Assembly (NCBI GenBank): GCA_015655535.1
Contig: JAATEW010000126.1
Span: 1 to 12,034, forward strand
DNA from: Hyphomicrobiales bacterium
GTDB lineage: Bacteria; Pseudomonadota; Alphaproteobacteria; Rhizobiales; Beijerinckiaceae
DNA length: 12,034 nt
Direction: 5' to 3'
Every line of letters begins with the position of its first letter. The first letter of the stretch is position 1. The position numbers and the translations under genes were made by a program. Shown piece by piece: positions 1-6,533 of this stretch. Under the pieces are notes generated by a model that was given only the letters and a program-made list of their open reading frames with translations, was not told the origin of the DNA and did no database searches.

Positions 1-2
1 AC

Positions 3-212
3 GAGCCCGGCGGCTATATGACCTCGCAGGAGGCGGCTTGCGAATATGCTACCTTCATCTCTCTCATCCGTAAGGATGCGACGGTCGAGAACTGCCGCAC
101 CTTCTGGTGCGTCGCCGACAATCTGTGCAAGGGCGCGGCTTTGAACGCGGTGCAGATCGCCGAAGTGCTGATCAATCGCAAGCTCATCGCACCGAAGAAA
201 AAGGCGGCGTGA
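3..212 (+). CDS. asd: Aspartate-semialdehyde dehydrogenase, C-terminal end (partial, cut by window edge)
   Basis: The reading frame is open to the left edge and ends at TGA 210-212, leaving 69 residues of a protein that normally has about 340. Asd reduces aspartyl phosphate to aspartate semialdehyde in lysine, threonine and methionine synthesis, in the cytoplasm. The signature is the closing helix, read here as DNLCKGAALNAVQIAE, which matches the family pattern DNLRKGAALNAVQIAE, followed by a basic lysine-rich end. The upstream PGGY and VEN blocks also fit. The ATG at 18 is an internal methionine, not a start. Several positions differ from what I remember of the family: Cys for Gly, Tyr for Asp, Leu for Arg, Cys-Arg for Gly-Leu, and Cys for Arg in the closing helix. 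The frame is intact, so I call it a gene, but divergence, early decay or base errors are possible. The catalytic domain is outside the window. Confidence 0.8.
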   Translation, partial: EPGGYMTSQEAACEYATFISLIRKDATVENCRTFWCVADNLCKGAALNAVQIAEVLINRKLIAPKKKAA

Positions 213-233
213 GGCGATAAATACGCAGGGTTC

Positions 234-274
234 ACGTCATGGCCGGGCTTGTCCCACGGCTGTCCGGTTAAGAG
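234..274. repeat. Degenerate palindromic intergenic repeat of Rhizobiales type
   Basis: Just after the asd stop lies CGTCATGGCCGGGCTTGTCC (from 237). This resembles the left arm of a short dispersed palindrome common between genes in Rhizobiales, in which the arm is followed by a complementary GGCCATCCACG arm. Here the right arm is eroded (CACGGCTGTCCGG), so the hairpin is imperfect. It may act as the 3' structure of the asd transcript. Recognition is from memory of such elements and not from a search. Confidence 0.4.
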
Positions 275-337
275 AAATCGGGCCGCTTTTTGCCACCGGT
301 CTCGCAATTCCAAAGACTGCAATTCATCTCTTGGCGG

Positions 338-577
338 CTAGCATGGCGAGCGGAGCGCTTTAGTCAATGACGAGCCTTCGGCTCGCCGAGAATCGCCGCC
401 ATCGGATGAATGGCGAAATCTGACATGCTCTGCGAGGTAGCGCGTCGTGGCCGGGAGCGGAGAGTTTGCGTCCAGCGCATCGTCCGAATATTGATCGGGC
501 GGTATCGGCGGCAGACGGTCCTGCACCAAAGCCGAGCCCGAGAGAAAAGTCGCGGCGAACAGATTTTTGGCAAACAT
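338..577 (-). CDS. Possible small exported hypothetical protein (79 aa)
   Basis: A 79-codon reverse-strand frame opens with ATG at 577, preceded by a purine-rich AAGAAGGGGGAGA run (578-590) that could serve as ribosome binding site (GAAGG about six bases from the ATG). Residues 1-19 have a Lys at position 4 and a hydrophobic stretch (LFAATFLSGSALV), like a weak signal peptide. A Pro- and Asp-rich segment follows (LPPIPPDQYSDD). The first 55 or so codons prefer G/C at third positions, as in neighbouring genes. I do not recognise a family. It is divergent from the DUF2167 gene, with 85 bp between start codons, so the two could share a regulatory region. No clean signal peptidase site or lipobox is visible. 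It may be a chance frame in a GC-rich intergenic region. Confidence 0.3.
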   Translation of the reverse strand: MFAKNLFAATFLSGSALVQDRLPPIPPDQYSDDALDANSPLPATTRYLAEHVRFRHSSDGGDSRRAEGSSLTKALRSPC

Positions 578-662
578 TCTCCCCCTTCTTTGAATTGCCT
601 CAGCCGAATTTTTGCATCATAGTTTGGGCGCTTGAGCTGATATTTTTAGAAGTATTTTTGAC

Positions 663-1643
663 ATGTCTTTCACATATTCGTCTTTGCACCTTTGGGTCCG
701 GGGCCTGATCGCCGGTGTTTTGCTCTTCGCCGCATGTGCCGCGCAGGCGCAAGTGAACGCGGATCAAAGAGCCGCCGAACTCAAACAGGCCTGGGAGGCG
801 GCGGAGGGCCCCTCGACCCGCGGTCCGGCGACCGTTGCGCTGCGCGATCAAGCCAATCTGAAACTCCCTGACGGCGATTTCTTCGTGCCGGCCGTGCCCG
901 GCTTGCGCATCATGCGCGCCTATGGAAACCGCCCGGACGAAGCGACATTCGTCGGCCTGATTGTCGGCGGCGGCGCTCAAAATTGGATCGTCGTGGTCAA
1001 TTTCGTCAAGGAAGGCTATGTGCGCGACGGCGATGCGAAAGAGTGGAATGCCGACGAGCTTTTGCAGAACCTGACGCAAGGAACGGAAGAGGCCAATAAG
1101 GACCGCGCCGCCAAAGGATTTCCGGAATTGGAAATCGTCGGCTGGGTCGAAAAGCCGACTTATGACGCAACCACCAACCGGCTTGTCTGGTCTCTATCCA
1201 CCAAGGCCAAGGGAGCGGGAAACGACGCTGCGAAGGGCGTGAACTACAATACCTATGCCTTGGGCCGGGATGGGTATTTCAGCCTCAATCTCTTGACGAA
1301 TCTCGCCTCGGTCGAGGCGCAAAAGCCCATAGCGAAAGGGCTCCTCGCGGGGCTGGAGTACAATCCGGGCAAACGCTACGCGGATTTCAACGCTGCGACC
1401 GACCATGTTGCCGCCTATGGGCTCGCCGCCTTGATCGGCGTCGTCGCCGCCAAGAAGCTTGGCCTCCTGGCGTTGGGCGGCTTGTTCTTCCTGAAATTTG
1501 CCAAGCTGATCTTGATCGGCGTGGCCGCCGTCGGCGTCGCTATCGCGAAGTTTTTCGGCTTCAAGAAGAAAAAGCAGGCCGCTACGCCACTCCCGGTTGA
1601 GCCAACCGCTGCCCCGCCCGGACCTGGGCCGGATATTGCGTGA
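663..1643 (+). CDS. DUF2167 family exported membrane-anchored protein
   Basis: A 326-residue protein matching the DUF2167 family, whose biochemical role I do not know. Residues 1-29 form a signal peptide (Arg13, hydrophobic core 15-24, AQA|Q end). The periplasmic domain spans about 30-250 and carries family hallmarks: GWVEKPTYD near 160-168, LVWSL at 174-178, NYNTYALGRDGYFSLN at 194-209 and KRYADFNAATDHVAAYGLAALI around 237-258. Two hydrophobic segments follow (about 251-272 and 274-297), then a cytoplasmic basic patch (FKKKK) and a Pro/Ala tail. The start ATG 663 has only a weak upstream AGAAG (649-653). The stop overlaps the start of the next gene by four bases (GTGA, 1640-1643), so the two are probably translated together. 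The pairing with an M50 protease suggests a shared envelope role, such as substrate, adaptor or regulator of intramembrane proteolysis. That role is inference. Confidence 0.85.
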   Translation: MSFTYSSLHLWVRGLIAGVLLFAACAAQAQVNADQRAAELKQAWEAAEGPSTRGPATVALRDQANLKLPDGDFFVPAVPGLRIMRAYGNRPDEATFVGLIVGGGAQNWIVVVNFVKEGYVRDGDAKEWNADELLQNLTQGTEEANKDRAAKGFPELEIVGWVEKPTYDATTNRLVWSLSTKAKGAGNDAAKGVNYNTYALGRDGYFSLNLLTNLASVEAQKPIAKGLLAGLEYNPGKRYADFNAATDHVAAYGLAALIGVVAAKKLGLLALGGLFFLKFAKLILIGVAAVGVAIAKFFGFKKKKQAATPLPVEPTAAPPGPGPDIA

Positions 1644-2365
1644 AATCTCTGCTGCTGCTTCTCTTCGGCGGTCTGAAGGCAGGCAAGATCGCAACGTCGG
1701 CAGGGAGCATGCTGATTTCGCTCGCGGTCTATGCGGCGATCTTCGGTTGGCGCTATGCCGCCGGCTTCATCGGCTTGCTGCTTTTGCATGAGATGGGTCA
1801 TTATGCCGTCGCACGGCAATCCGGTCTCAAGGTCGGCTTGCCCGCTTTTATCCCTTTTGTCGGCGCATGGATCGAGCTGAAAGAGCAGCCGATGAACGTC
1901 GAGACGGAAGCCAAGATCGCTTTCGCCGGACCCTTTGCCGGCAGCCTCGGCGCATTCGCCGTCTATTTCCTGGCCCGCGCGGAGGACAGCCCGCTCCTCT
2001 TAGCCGTGGCTTACGCCGGGTTCTTCCTCAATCTGTTCAATCTGCTGCCTCTGTCGCCGCTCGACGGCGGTCGCATCACGGCGATCCTCTCGCCCCGTGT
2101 CTGGTTTATCGGCGTGCCCTGCCTCATCGCCTTGGTGATCTACCGGCCGAGCCCGCTGCTGATCGTCATCGGCATCATTGCGATTCCGCAATTGATAAAG
2201 GCTTGGAAATATGACCCTCAGGCGCCCGAAAATATCGCCTATTACAATGTCGCGGCCGAAACCAAGCTGGAATATGGCGTGCTCTATCTAGGCCTCGCCG
2301 CGCTTCTCGCCATCATGAGCTATGAGGTTCATGAAATGCTCGAACATGTGAGGATCGCACGCTGA
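1640..2365 (+). CDS. M50 family / site-2-protease-like intramembrane metalloprotease
   Basis: A 241-residue polytopic membrane protein starting at GTG 1640 inside the stop codon of the DUF2167 gene. The zinc site is clear: HEMGH at residues 50-54 (His50 and His54 ligands, Glu51 catalytic) in the hydrophobic segment 40-56, and the third-ligand motif NLLPLSPLDGGR at 134-145 (Asp142). FAGPFAG (95-101) lies between them, as in compact M50B rhomboid-free zinc proteases. There is no PDZ domain, unlike RseP, and no CBS domain, so it belongs to the short S2P group. Further membrane segments lie at about 22-48, 102-112, 117-140, 155-183 and 214-228. Such enzymes cut transmembrane segments of membrane proteins, but the substrate here is unknown; the coupled DUF2167 protein is the obvious candidate partner. 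The 3' end converges on carbonic anhydrase with only five bases between stop codons, leaving no room for a separate intergenic terminator. Confidence 0.85.
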   Translation: MKSLLLLLFGGLKAGKIATSAGSMLISLAVYAAIFGWRYAAGFIGLLLLHEMGHYAVARQSGLKVGLPAFIPFVGAWIELKEQPMNVETEAKIAFAGPFAGSLGAFAVYFLARAEDSPLLLAVAYAGFFLNLFNLLPLSPLDGGRITAILSPRVWFIGVPCLIALVIYRPSPLLIVIGIIAIPQLIKAWKYDPQAPENIAYYNVAAETKLEYGVLYLGLAALLAIMSYEVHEMLEHVRIAR

Positions 2366-2370
2366 CCGTC

Positions 2371-3144
2371 TCAGGCTTTCGCCTTGGCCGATAGCGCCGG
2401 ATGGGTTTCTTCCGCCACCGGCAAAAACTGACCCGTCGCCTCGTCAAGCGCCAGCAAAAGCCCGTCGGCTATGCCGAAATAGGCGCCATGCAGCTTGAGC
2501 TTGCCCTGGTCTTCGCGTTCCTTGATGTAGGGAAAGCCCCGCAGATTGGCGAGGCCTTGGATGACCGAGGCCTTTGCCAGCCTCTCGGCATAATCTCCAA
2601 GTGGTTCCCCGCTGGTGCGTGGCTGGATCTTATGGGCGGCGGGCTCGATCAAGGTGATCCAATGCCCTATGAAATCCCCGGGCGACAAGGGCACATAATG
2701 CGGATCGGACTCATGCTGAGCGAAGGCGCGCACGCCGCCGCATAGAGCATGGCCCATTACCACGATATGTTCGACGCCAAGTGCTACGACGCCGAATTCA
2801 AGCGCCGCCGAGGTGCCGTGCAGATCCGCATCCGGCCGATAGGGCGGGATGAGATTGGCGACATTGCGTATGACGAAAATTTCGCCGGGCTCGGCATCGA
2901 AGATGACTTCCGGCGAGACGCGCGAATCCGAACAGCCGATGAGCAGAACCTTCGGCTTTTGGCCGGTTTCGGCAAGCTTTCGGAAACGTCCATGCTCATG
3001 CGCGAAGCGGCCGTTGAGAAAGGCATCATAGCCCTCAACCAGCCGGTCCGGCAAAAAGAGATGACCGGGACAACAGGCCGTCTCATATTCGACAGCCGGG
3101 CTATCGTCGAAGTCTTCCGTATCTTGTTTCGTGTCTTGGCTCAT
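2371..3144 (-). CDS. Beta-class carbonic anhydrase
   Basis: This enzyme interconverts CO2 and bicarbonate in the cytoplasm. In the 257-residue form used here the beta-class zinc site is complete: Cys71 and Asp73-Ser-Arg75 in CSDSRV, then His132 and Cys135 in GHALCGG. FVIRNVANLIPPY (about 90-102) and the SAALEFGVVALGVEHIVVMG helix-strand block (about 112-131) are also typical. The family is usually 200-230 residues; the extra length is an acidic N-terminal tail of about 20 residues and a C-terminal tail ending in an Ala/Lys run. I chose ATG 3144 because it overlaps the DUF429 stop codon as ATGA (3141-3144). A TTG at 3150, two codons upstream, also opens the frame but is less likely. Coupling to DUF429 suggests one transcript from the 3900 region. 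Gene names such as cynT or can are used for this family, but the context does not decide between them. Confidence 0.93.
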   Translation of the reverse strand: MSQDTKQDTEDFDDSPAVEYETACCPGHLFLPDRLVEGYDAFLNGRFAHEHGRFRKLAETGQKPKVLLIGCSDSRVSPEVIFDAEPGEIFVIRNVANLIPPYRPDADLHGTSAALEFGVVALGVEHIVVMGHALCGGVRAFAQHESDPHYVPLSPGDFIGHWITLIEPAAHKIQPRTSGEPLGDYAERLAKASVIQGLANLRGFPYIKEREDQGKLKLHGAYFGIADGLLLALDEATGQFLPVAEETHPALSAKAKA

Positions 3145-3896
3145 GCCCAAATCGCTACTTTCAATCCCATATCGTCAACGCCCGGCAGGTCCGGCAAGAC
3201 CAGAGCCTCGCCGTTTAAGACCCGCGCCGCGCTCCATAGAACCGCGCAGGCATCGAGGAGATCGTCAAGCCCTGCGCCGCGCGGCGGCGCCTGGTCGACC
3301 AGATCGGCGGTAAATCCCTGCGCGCGCAAAAGGTCTTTACGCAAATTCATGCCATCGGCATGACAGCGGCCGTCTTTCTTTTTCGGTTCATCAAGTGGGG
3401 CGCCGCGCATCATCCGGAAAGATACTTCCGGATGAATTTCAAAGACGCGCCCGGTAAGCTCCGCATCTGTCCGGAGCGCGAGATCCACCTCCTGAATCCG
3501 CGGAAAGATCCAGAACGCTTGTTTCGACGGCGCCCAGGATGGAGAAGAGGTCATTCGCGCAACCGAACATACTTGCGGGTAGCCCTGCGCGAAAGCATAG
3601 ACGGCCGCGCGGGACGGAACCGGAAAGACCGAGTGGCGTCTCTCCCCGACAACGAGCCGCGCCGCCCGGTCCGGGGCGCGGCCTCCGGCTTCGACATGCT
3701 CCGGCAGCCCGACCGGTATGTCGATGCCGATCAGCGTCCGGCGCGGCAGATGCACGCAGGCCTCTGAAAAGCTTTTGAAAACGGCGATTTTCGCCATTGC
3801 CCGCCCGGCCACCGGCTGCAGAACGGCGATCCATCCGCCCTTGCATCCGTCGAGGCCCGCGACCCAGGCAATCCCGTCGTGAACCATATCCGGCAC
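3141..3896 (-). CDS. DUF429 family protein (predicted RNase H-like nuclease)
   Basis: About 250 residues, matching DUF429, a family predicted from fold to be RNase H-like; no activity can be deduced here. Visible blocks in GTG-start numbering are GLDGCKGGW at 14-22 (first beta strand with Asp16), GIDIPVGLP at 57-65 (Asp59), FPVPSRAAVYAF at 91-102, FEIHPEVSF at 152-160 (Glu/His acidic block) and GLDDLLDACAVLWSA at 209-223 (Asp211, Asp212, Asp215). These acidic positions would form the metal site if it is catalytic. The start is uncertain: GTG 3896 gives 251 residues and ATG 3887 gives 248; neither has a good ribosome site. It is the first gene of a two-gene reverse operon with carbonic anhydrase, whose ATG overlaps its TGA. 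The 96 bp upstream are shared with the divergent CoA lyase gene. Confidence 0.85.
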   Translation of the reverse strand: MPDMVHDGIAWVAGLDGCKGGWIAVLQPVAGRAMAKIAVFKSFSEACVHLPRRTLIGIDIPVGLPEHVEAGGRAPDRAARLVVGERRHSVFPVPSRAAVYAFAQGYPQVCSVARMTSSPSWAPSKQAFWIFPRIQEVDLALRTDAELTGRVFEIHPEVSFRMMRGAPLDEPKKKDGRCHADGMNLRKDLLRAQGFTADLVDQAPPRGAGLDDLLDACAVLWSAARVLNGEALVLPDLPGVDDMGLKVAIWA

Positions 3897-3983
3897 CCGA
3901 TTGTTAAAACCATTGGCTCATGCCGCCGGGACAGTTATTGTGCGTTGCAATAAAAATGTCACTTTGGCTTCTGTGGCCAGTAT

Positions 3984-3987
3984 AAGG
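3984..3987 (+). promoter_or_regulatory. Ribosome binding site supporting the CoA lyase start
   Basis: AAGG lies five bases before ATG 3993 and supports that start. The 96 bp between this gene and the divergent DUF429 start must hold promoters for both directions, but I could not identify convincing -35/-10 pairs. Confidence 0.5.
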
Positions 3988-3992
3988 TTCAC

Positions 3993-4871
3993 ATGACTGT
4001 TCAACCGCGCCGGAGCGTTCTCTTCATGCCGGGGTCAAATCCCCGTGCGCATGAGAAGGCCAAGACACTCGCGGCGGATACATTCGTCTTCGATCTGGAA
4101 GACACCGTACGGCCGGAAGACAAGGACAAAGCGCGCGAACGCGTCGCCGCGGCGATCAAGGCCAGCGGCTTTCGCGGCCGTGAGATCGCGGTCAAGATCA
4201 ATGACCGGATCACGCCCTGGGGCAAGGACGATATTGCGATGATCGCTTCGGTCGGCCCAGCCGCCGTGCTGATCCCGAAAGTCGCGTCGCCCGGCGATAT
4301 CATGCTGGCCGCCAAAGACCTGCGCGATGCCGGCGCGCCGGAACATACAAGGCTTTGGGCGATGATGGATACGCCGCTCGCCGTGCTCAACGCGGATTCG
4401 ATTCTGCGCACCGCCGTCGACCCCGCCGCGCGGTTCGAAGTCGCCGTCATGGGCGTCAACGAGCTTGCCAAGGAAACACGCGTGCGATTGGCGCCCGGAC
4501 GTATGGGCCTGATCCCGTGGTTGTCGACATGCGTTGCCGCAGCCCGCGCGTATGGCCTCGATATTCTGGATGGCGTCTTCAACGAGATTTCGAATGAGAC
4601 AGGCTTTCGCGCCGAATGCGAACAAGGCCGCGAACTCGGCATGGATGGAAAAGCGCTGATCCATCCCAATCAGATTTCGATCTGCAACGAAGTTTTTGCC
4701 CCGCCACAAGAAGAGATTGCCTGGGCGGCGAAGGTCATCCAGGCTTTCGCCGCGCCGGAAAACGCGGCCAAGGGCGTGCTTCTGCTCGAAGGCCGCATGG
4801 TCGAGCGTTCGCATGAGGAAACCGCGCAACGCACCGTCAAACTCGCAAAGGCGATCGCGGCTATGGTGTGA
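3993..4871 (+). CDS. CitE-like HpcH/HpaI family CoA-ester lyase or thioesterase
   Basis: A 292-residue TIM-barrel enzyme of the HpcH/HpaI aldolase / citrate lyase beta family. It resembles the roughly 285-residue CitE-like and (3S)-malyl-CoA thioesterase (Mcl2) branch more than the serine-cycle malyl-CoA lyase (MclA/Mcl1, about 320 residues, with the NRCQLFGPGSRP start). Blocks are RSVLFMPGSNPRA at 7-19, FDLEDTVRPEDK at 33-44, PWGKDDI at 75-81, LIPKV at 93-97, and GMDGKALIHPNQI at 216-228, the C-terminal CoA/active-site loop. The substrate is unknown; family reactions cleave or hydrolyse malyl-, methylmalyl- or citramalyl-CoA using Mg2+. Oddly, three expected active-site positions carry conservative swaps: Lys68 for the usual Arg in VRxN, Asp126 in MMDTP for the usual Glu, and Glu157 in VNELAKE for the usual Asp. 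The stop codon sits inside a palindromic repeat. The gene appears monocistronic. Confidence 0.85.
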   Translation: MTVQPRRSVLFMPGSNPRAHEKAKTLAADTFVFDLEDTVRPEDKDKARERVAAAIKASGFRGREIAVKINDRITPWGKDDIAMIASVGPAAVLIPKVASPGDIMLAAKDLRDAGAPEHTRLWAMMDTPLAVLNADSILRTAVDPAARFEVAVMGVNELAKETRVRLAPGRMGLIPWLSTCVAAARAYGLDILDGVFNEISNETGFRAECEQGRELGMDGKALIHPNQISICNEVFAPPQEEIAWAAKVIQAFAAPENAAKGVLLLEGRMVERSHEETAQRTVKLAKAIAAMV

Positions 4872-4907
4872 CCCCGAAAAGTTGCAGACTTTTCGGATCA
4901 AGGTCAC
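4868..4907. repeat. Intergenic palindromic element, probable 3' hairpin of the CoA lyase gene
   Basis: Perfect 9-bp arms CCGAAAAGT (4874-4882) and ACTTTTCGG (4888-4896) close a five-base loop TGCAG. Outer arms GTGACC (4868-4873) and GGTCAC (4902-4907) extend the stem with a one-sided five-base bulge. The form (AAAAGTTGCAGACTTTT flanked by GTGACC/GGTCAC-like arms) resembles dispersed hairpin elements I know from Rhizobiales. The TGA stop of the CoA lyase (4869-4871) lies in the left outer arm. No T-run follows, so it is not a canonical intrinsic terminator, although it may protect the 3' end or slow transcription. Confidence 0.65.
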
Positions 4908-4922
4908 GCCGGAAAGAGAAAC

Positions 4923-4946
4923 GTGATCTCGGAAAAGTTTAGACTT
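4923..4946. repeat. Second, partial copy of the palindromic element
   Basis: This stretch starts GTGATC and ends GTTTAGACTT. It matches about 17 of 24 bases of the left half of the preceding element (4868-4891) without gaps, and better with one. The right arm is missing, so it looks like an eroded half copy. The rest of 4947-5069 shows no gene or structure I can support. Confidence 0.4.
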
Positions 4947-5070
4947 GCCCCGACATTGCGCCGCGCTGGGCTAGTAGCCCTATATGAAGCCGCAAGCAAA
5001 GGAAATTAACCCATGGTCATGCGGACGTTTGCGATCATGTCCGGCTTCCGCTAAAAACAAACCTAGCGCG

Positions 5071-5076
5071 AGGAGG
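5071..5076 (+). promoter_or_regulatory. Strong ribosome binding site of the mitofilin gene
   Basis: A full AGGAGG lies four bases before ATG 5081 and fixes that start. It is the strongest Shine-Dalgarno sequence among the chromosomal genes in this window. Confidence 0.8.
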
Positions 5077-5080
5077 CGAA

Positions 5081-6469
5081 ATGGCCGGGCACGACGAGAC
5101 GGGTTCAGATGCCAATCGAGAGCCCGGTCCGGATTCCGTGACGCCTTTCGGTACGCCCTCGCCATTGCATCGCGAAAAACCCACGATCGAAGGCGAAGCG
5201 ATCCGCGTGCCCGAGGCCGAAGCCGAAAAACCCGCATCGCCGGGCACATCCGGCGAAACCTCGCCCGAACCGCTCGCCGACGTGAAACTCGCCATGGAGG
5301 AATTACTCGCTGGCGAGGAACACCCCGCGGATCATGAAGCTGCGGCTTCCGCCGAGGCGCATGCCGAAGCCGCCGCTTCCAAAGACGATCTTGCCAAAGA
5401 CAATGGGTCTCCGCCGCCGCATGCGGCCGTGCCGCCGCCCCCGCATCGCGGCTTTTCCTTCGCGGCCGTCATTCTCGTTGCACTGATCGGCGCCGCGACC
5501 GGATTTGCCAGCGCCTATCTCGCACGGCTTTTTCTCGACGACAGTCAAAAGACTTTCGCTGCGCTCGATCAGCGCATCAGCGCGATGAACGCGAAGCTCG
5601 ACGCGGATCAAAAGAAGGTCGATGCGGCAAATGCCAGCAGCCGCGATTTGGCAGGCTCGCTCGAAAAGCGTCTCGGCGCGGTCGAAAAATCAGCCGGCGA
5701 TGCGCTTGGCCTCGCCAAAACCGCGCAGACGCAAGCCCAACAGGCACAAGCGCAACAAGCGCAAAGCGTGGTTCCATCCGAAACGGGTTCCGATACATCC
5801 GCACCGACCGTCGATCTCGCGCCCGTGCAATCGCGCCTCGATGCACTCGAACAACGCATCGGCCAGCTCGAAGCCACATTGAACGCGCCGAAGAGCGCCG
5901 TACGCGCGCCGCAGGAGCCCGAAGCCAAGCCCGATCCGCAAACGGCCAATGCACCGGCGATCGCGCTCGTCGCGGAAAATCTCACGCAAAAAATCGCAAG
6001 CGGCGCGCCGTTTACGGTCGAACTCGCCGCGCTCGAAAAACTCGGCGCCGACACAGCCAAACTGGCCGTGCTGCAACCTGCCGCGAACAAGGGTGTCATC
6101 ACGACGAAGGCGCTTGCCGATCAGTTCGCGGCTTTGACGCCCGCTTTGCTCGCCGCCGAAAAGCCTGCGAGCCCGCCGGACGAAAATGTTTTCGCCCGGC
6201 TGATGAGCCATGCCGCGGGCCTCGTGCGCGTCCGCAAGCTCGACGACCTTTCAGGCGAAGACCTCCAGGCTGGCGTTGCGCGCGTGAAAGATGCGCTTGC
6301 GCATGACGATTTGGATCGCGCCCTGAAGGAATGGGCCGCCTTTCCCGAAGCCACTAAAACGGCATCTGCCGCTTGGGCCGAGGCGGCGAAAGCCCGCGCC
6401 GGTGCGTTGGCGGCGGGCAAAGCCATAGCCGCGGATGCCATGGCCAATCTGGTCAAAGTGAAATCTTAG
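5081..6469 (+). CDS. Mitofilin family inner-membrane protein (alphaproteobacterial Mic60 homologue)
   Basis: A 462-residue protein with the layout of alphaproteobacterial mitofilin. Residues 1-122 are a cytoplasmic, Pro/Glu/Ala-rich disordered tail. One transmembrane helix spans about 126-150 (FAAVILVALIGAATGFASAYL). A long heptad-like helix follows from about 155 to 228, ending in a Gln/Ala run (about 216-228), and a second coiled segment at 244-268 (SRLDALEQRIGQLEATL). The C-terminal mitofilin domain is about 290-460, with LVRVRKL (381-387) and the repeated Ala-rich helices (LQAGVARVKDALAHDDLDRAL) typical of the family. Homologues in mitochondria and purple bacteria shape cristae or intracytoplasmic membranes and contact outer-membrane proteins. 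HemY follows 64 bp downstream in the same direction, the usual neighbour, but hemC and hemD are not upstream. Family identity rests on layout, neighbour and C-terminal motifs. Confidence 0.85.
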   Translation: MAGHDETGSDANREPGPDSVTPFGTPSPLHREKPTIEGEAIRVPEAEAEKPASPGTSGETSPEPLADVKLAMEELLAGEEHPADHEAAASAEAHAEAAASKDDLAKDNGSPPPHAAVPPPPHRGFSFAAVILVALIGAATGFASAYLARLFLDDSQKTFAALDQRISAMNAKLDADQKKVDAANASSRDLAGSLEKRLGAVEKSAGDALGLAKTAQTQAQQAQAQQAQSVVPSETGSDTSAPTVDLAPVQSRLDALEQRIGQLEATLNAPKSAVRAPQEPEAKPDPQTANAPAIALVAENLTQKIASGAPFTVELAALEKLGADTAKLAVLQPAANKGVITTKALADQFAALTPALLAAEKPASPPDENVFARLMSHAAGLVRVRKLDDLSGEDLQAGVARVKDALAHDDLDRALKEWAAFPEATKTASAAWAEAAKARAGALAAGKAIAADAMANLVKVKS

Positions 6470-6533
6470 AGCGTCGAAAGCCCGCCCGGCGCCAACAGGC
6501 CCCGGTCAATCGGCAGAGGACAAAACCGAAGAC

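Noticed and set aside
371..385. CGAGCC-TTC-GGCTCG hairpin considered as a terminator
   Set aside because: It has a 3-base loop, no T-run in either direction and no gene end nearby except the doubtful small ORF; such short GC palindromes are common by chance.
2749..3363. A 204-codon forward frame
   Set aside because: It is antisense to carbonic anhydrase and DUF429, both of which have clear family motifs.
3897..3992. Candidate sigma-70 or sigma-54 promoter between DUF429 and the CoA lyase
   Set aside because: TTGGCT and TATAAG are only 11 bases apart, and the TTGCA near 3950 lacks the upstream GG at the right spacing.
4035..4907. A 290-codon reverse frame
   Set aside because: It is antisense to the clear CoA lyase gene; no domain and no start signal.
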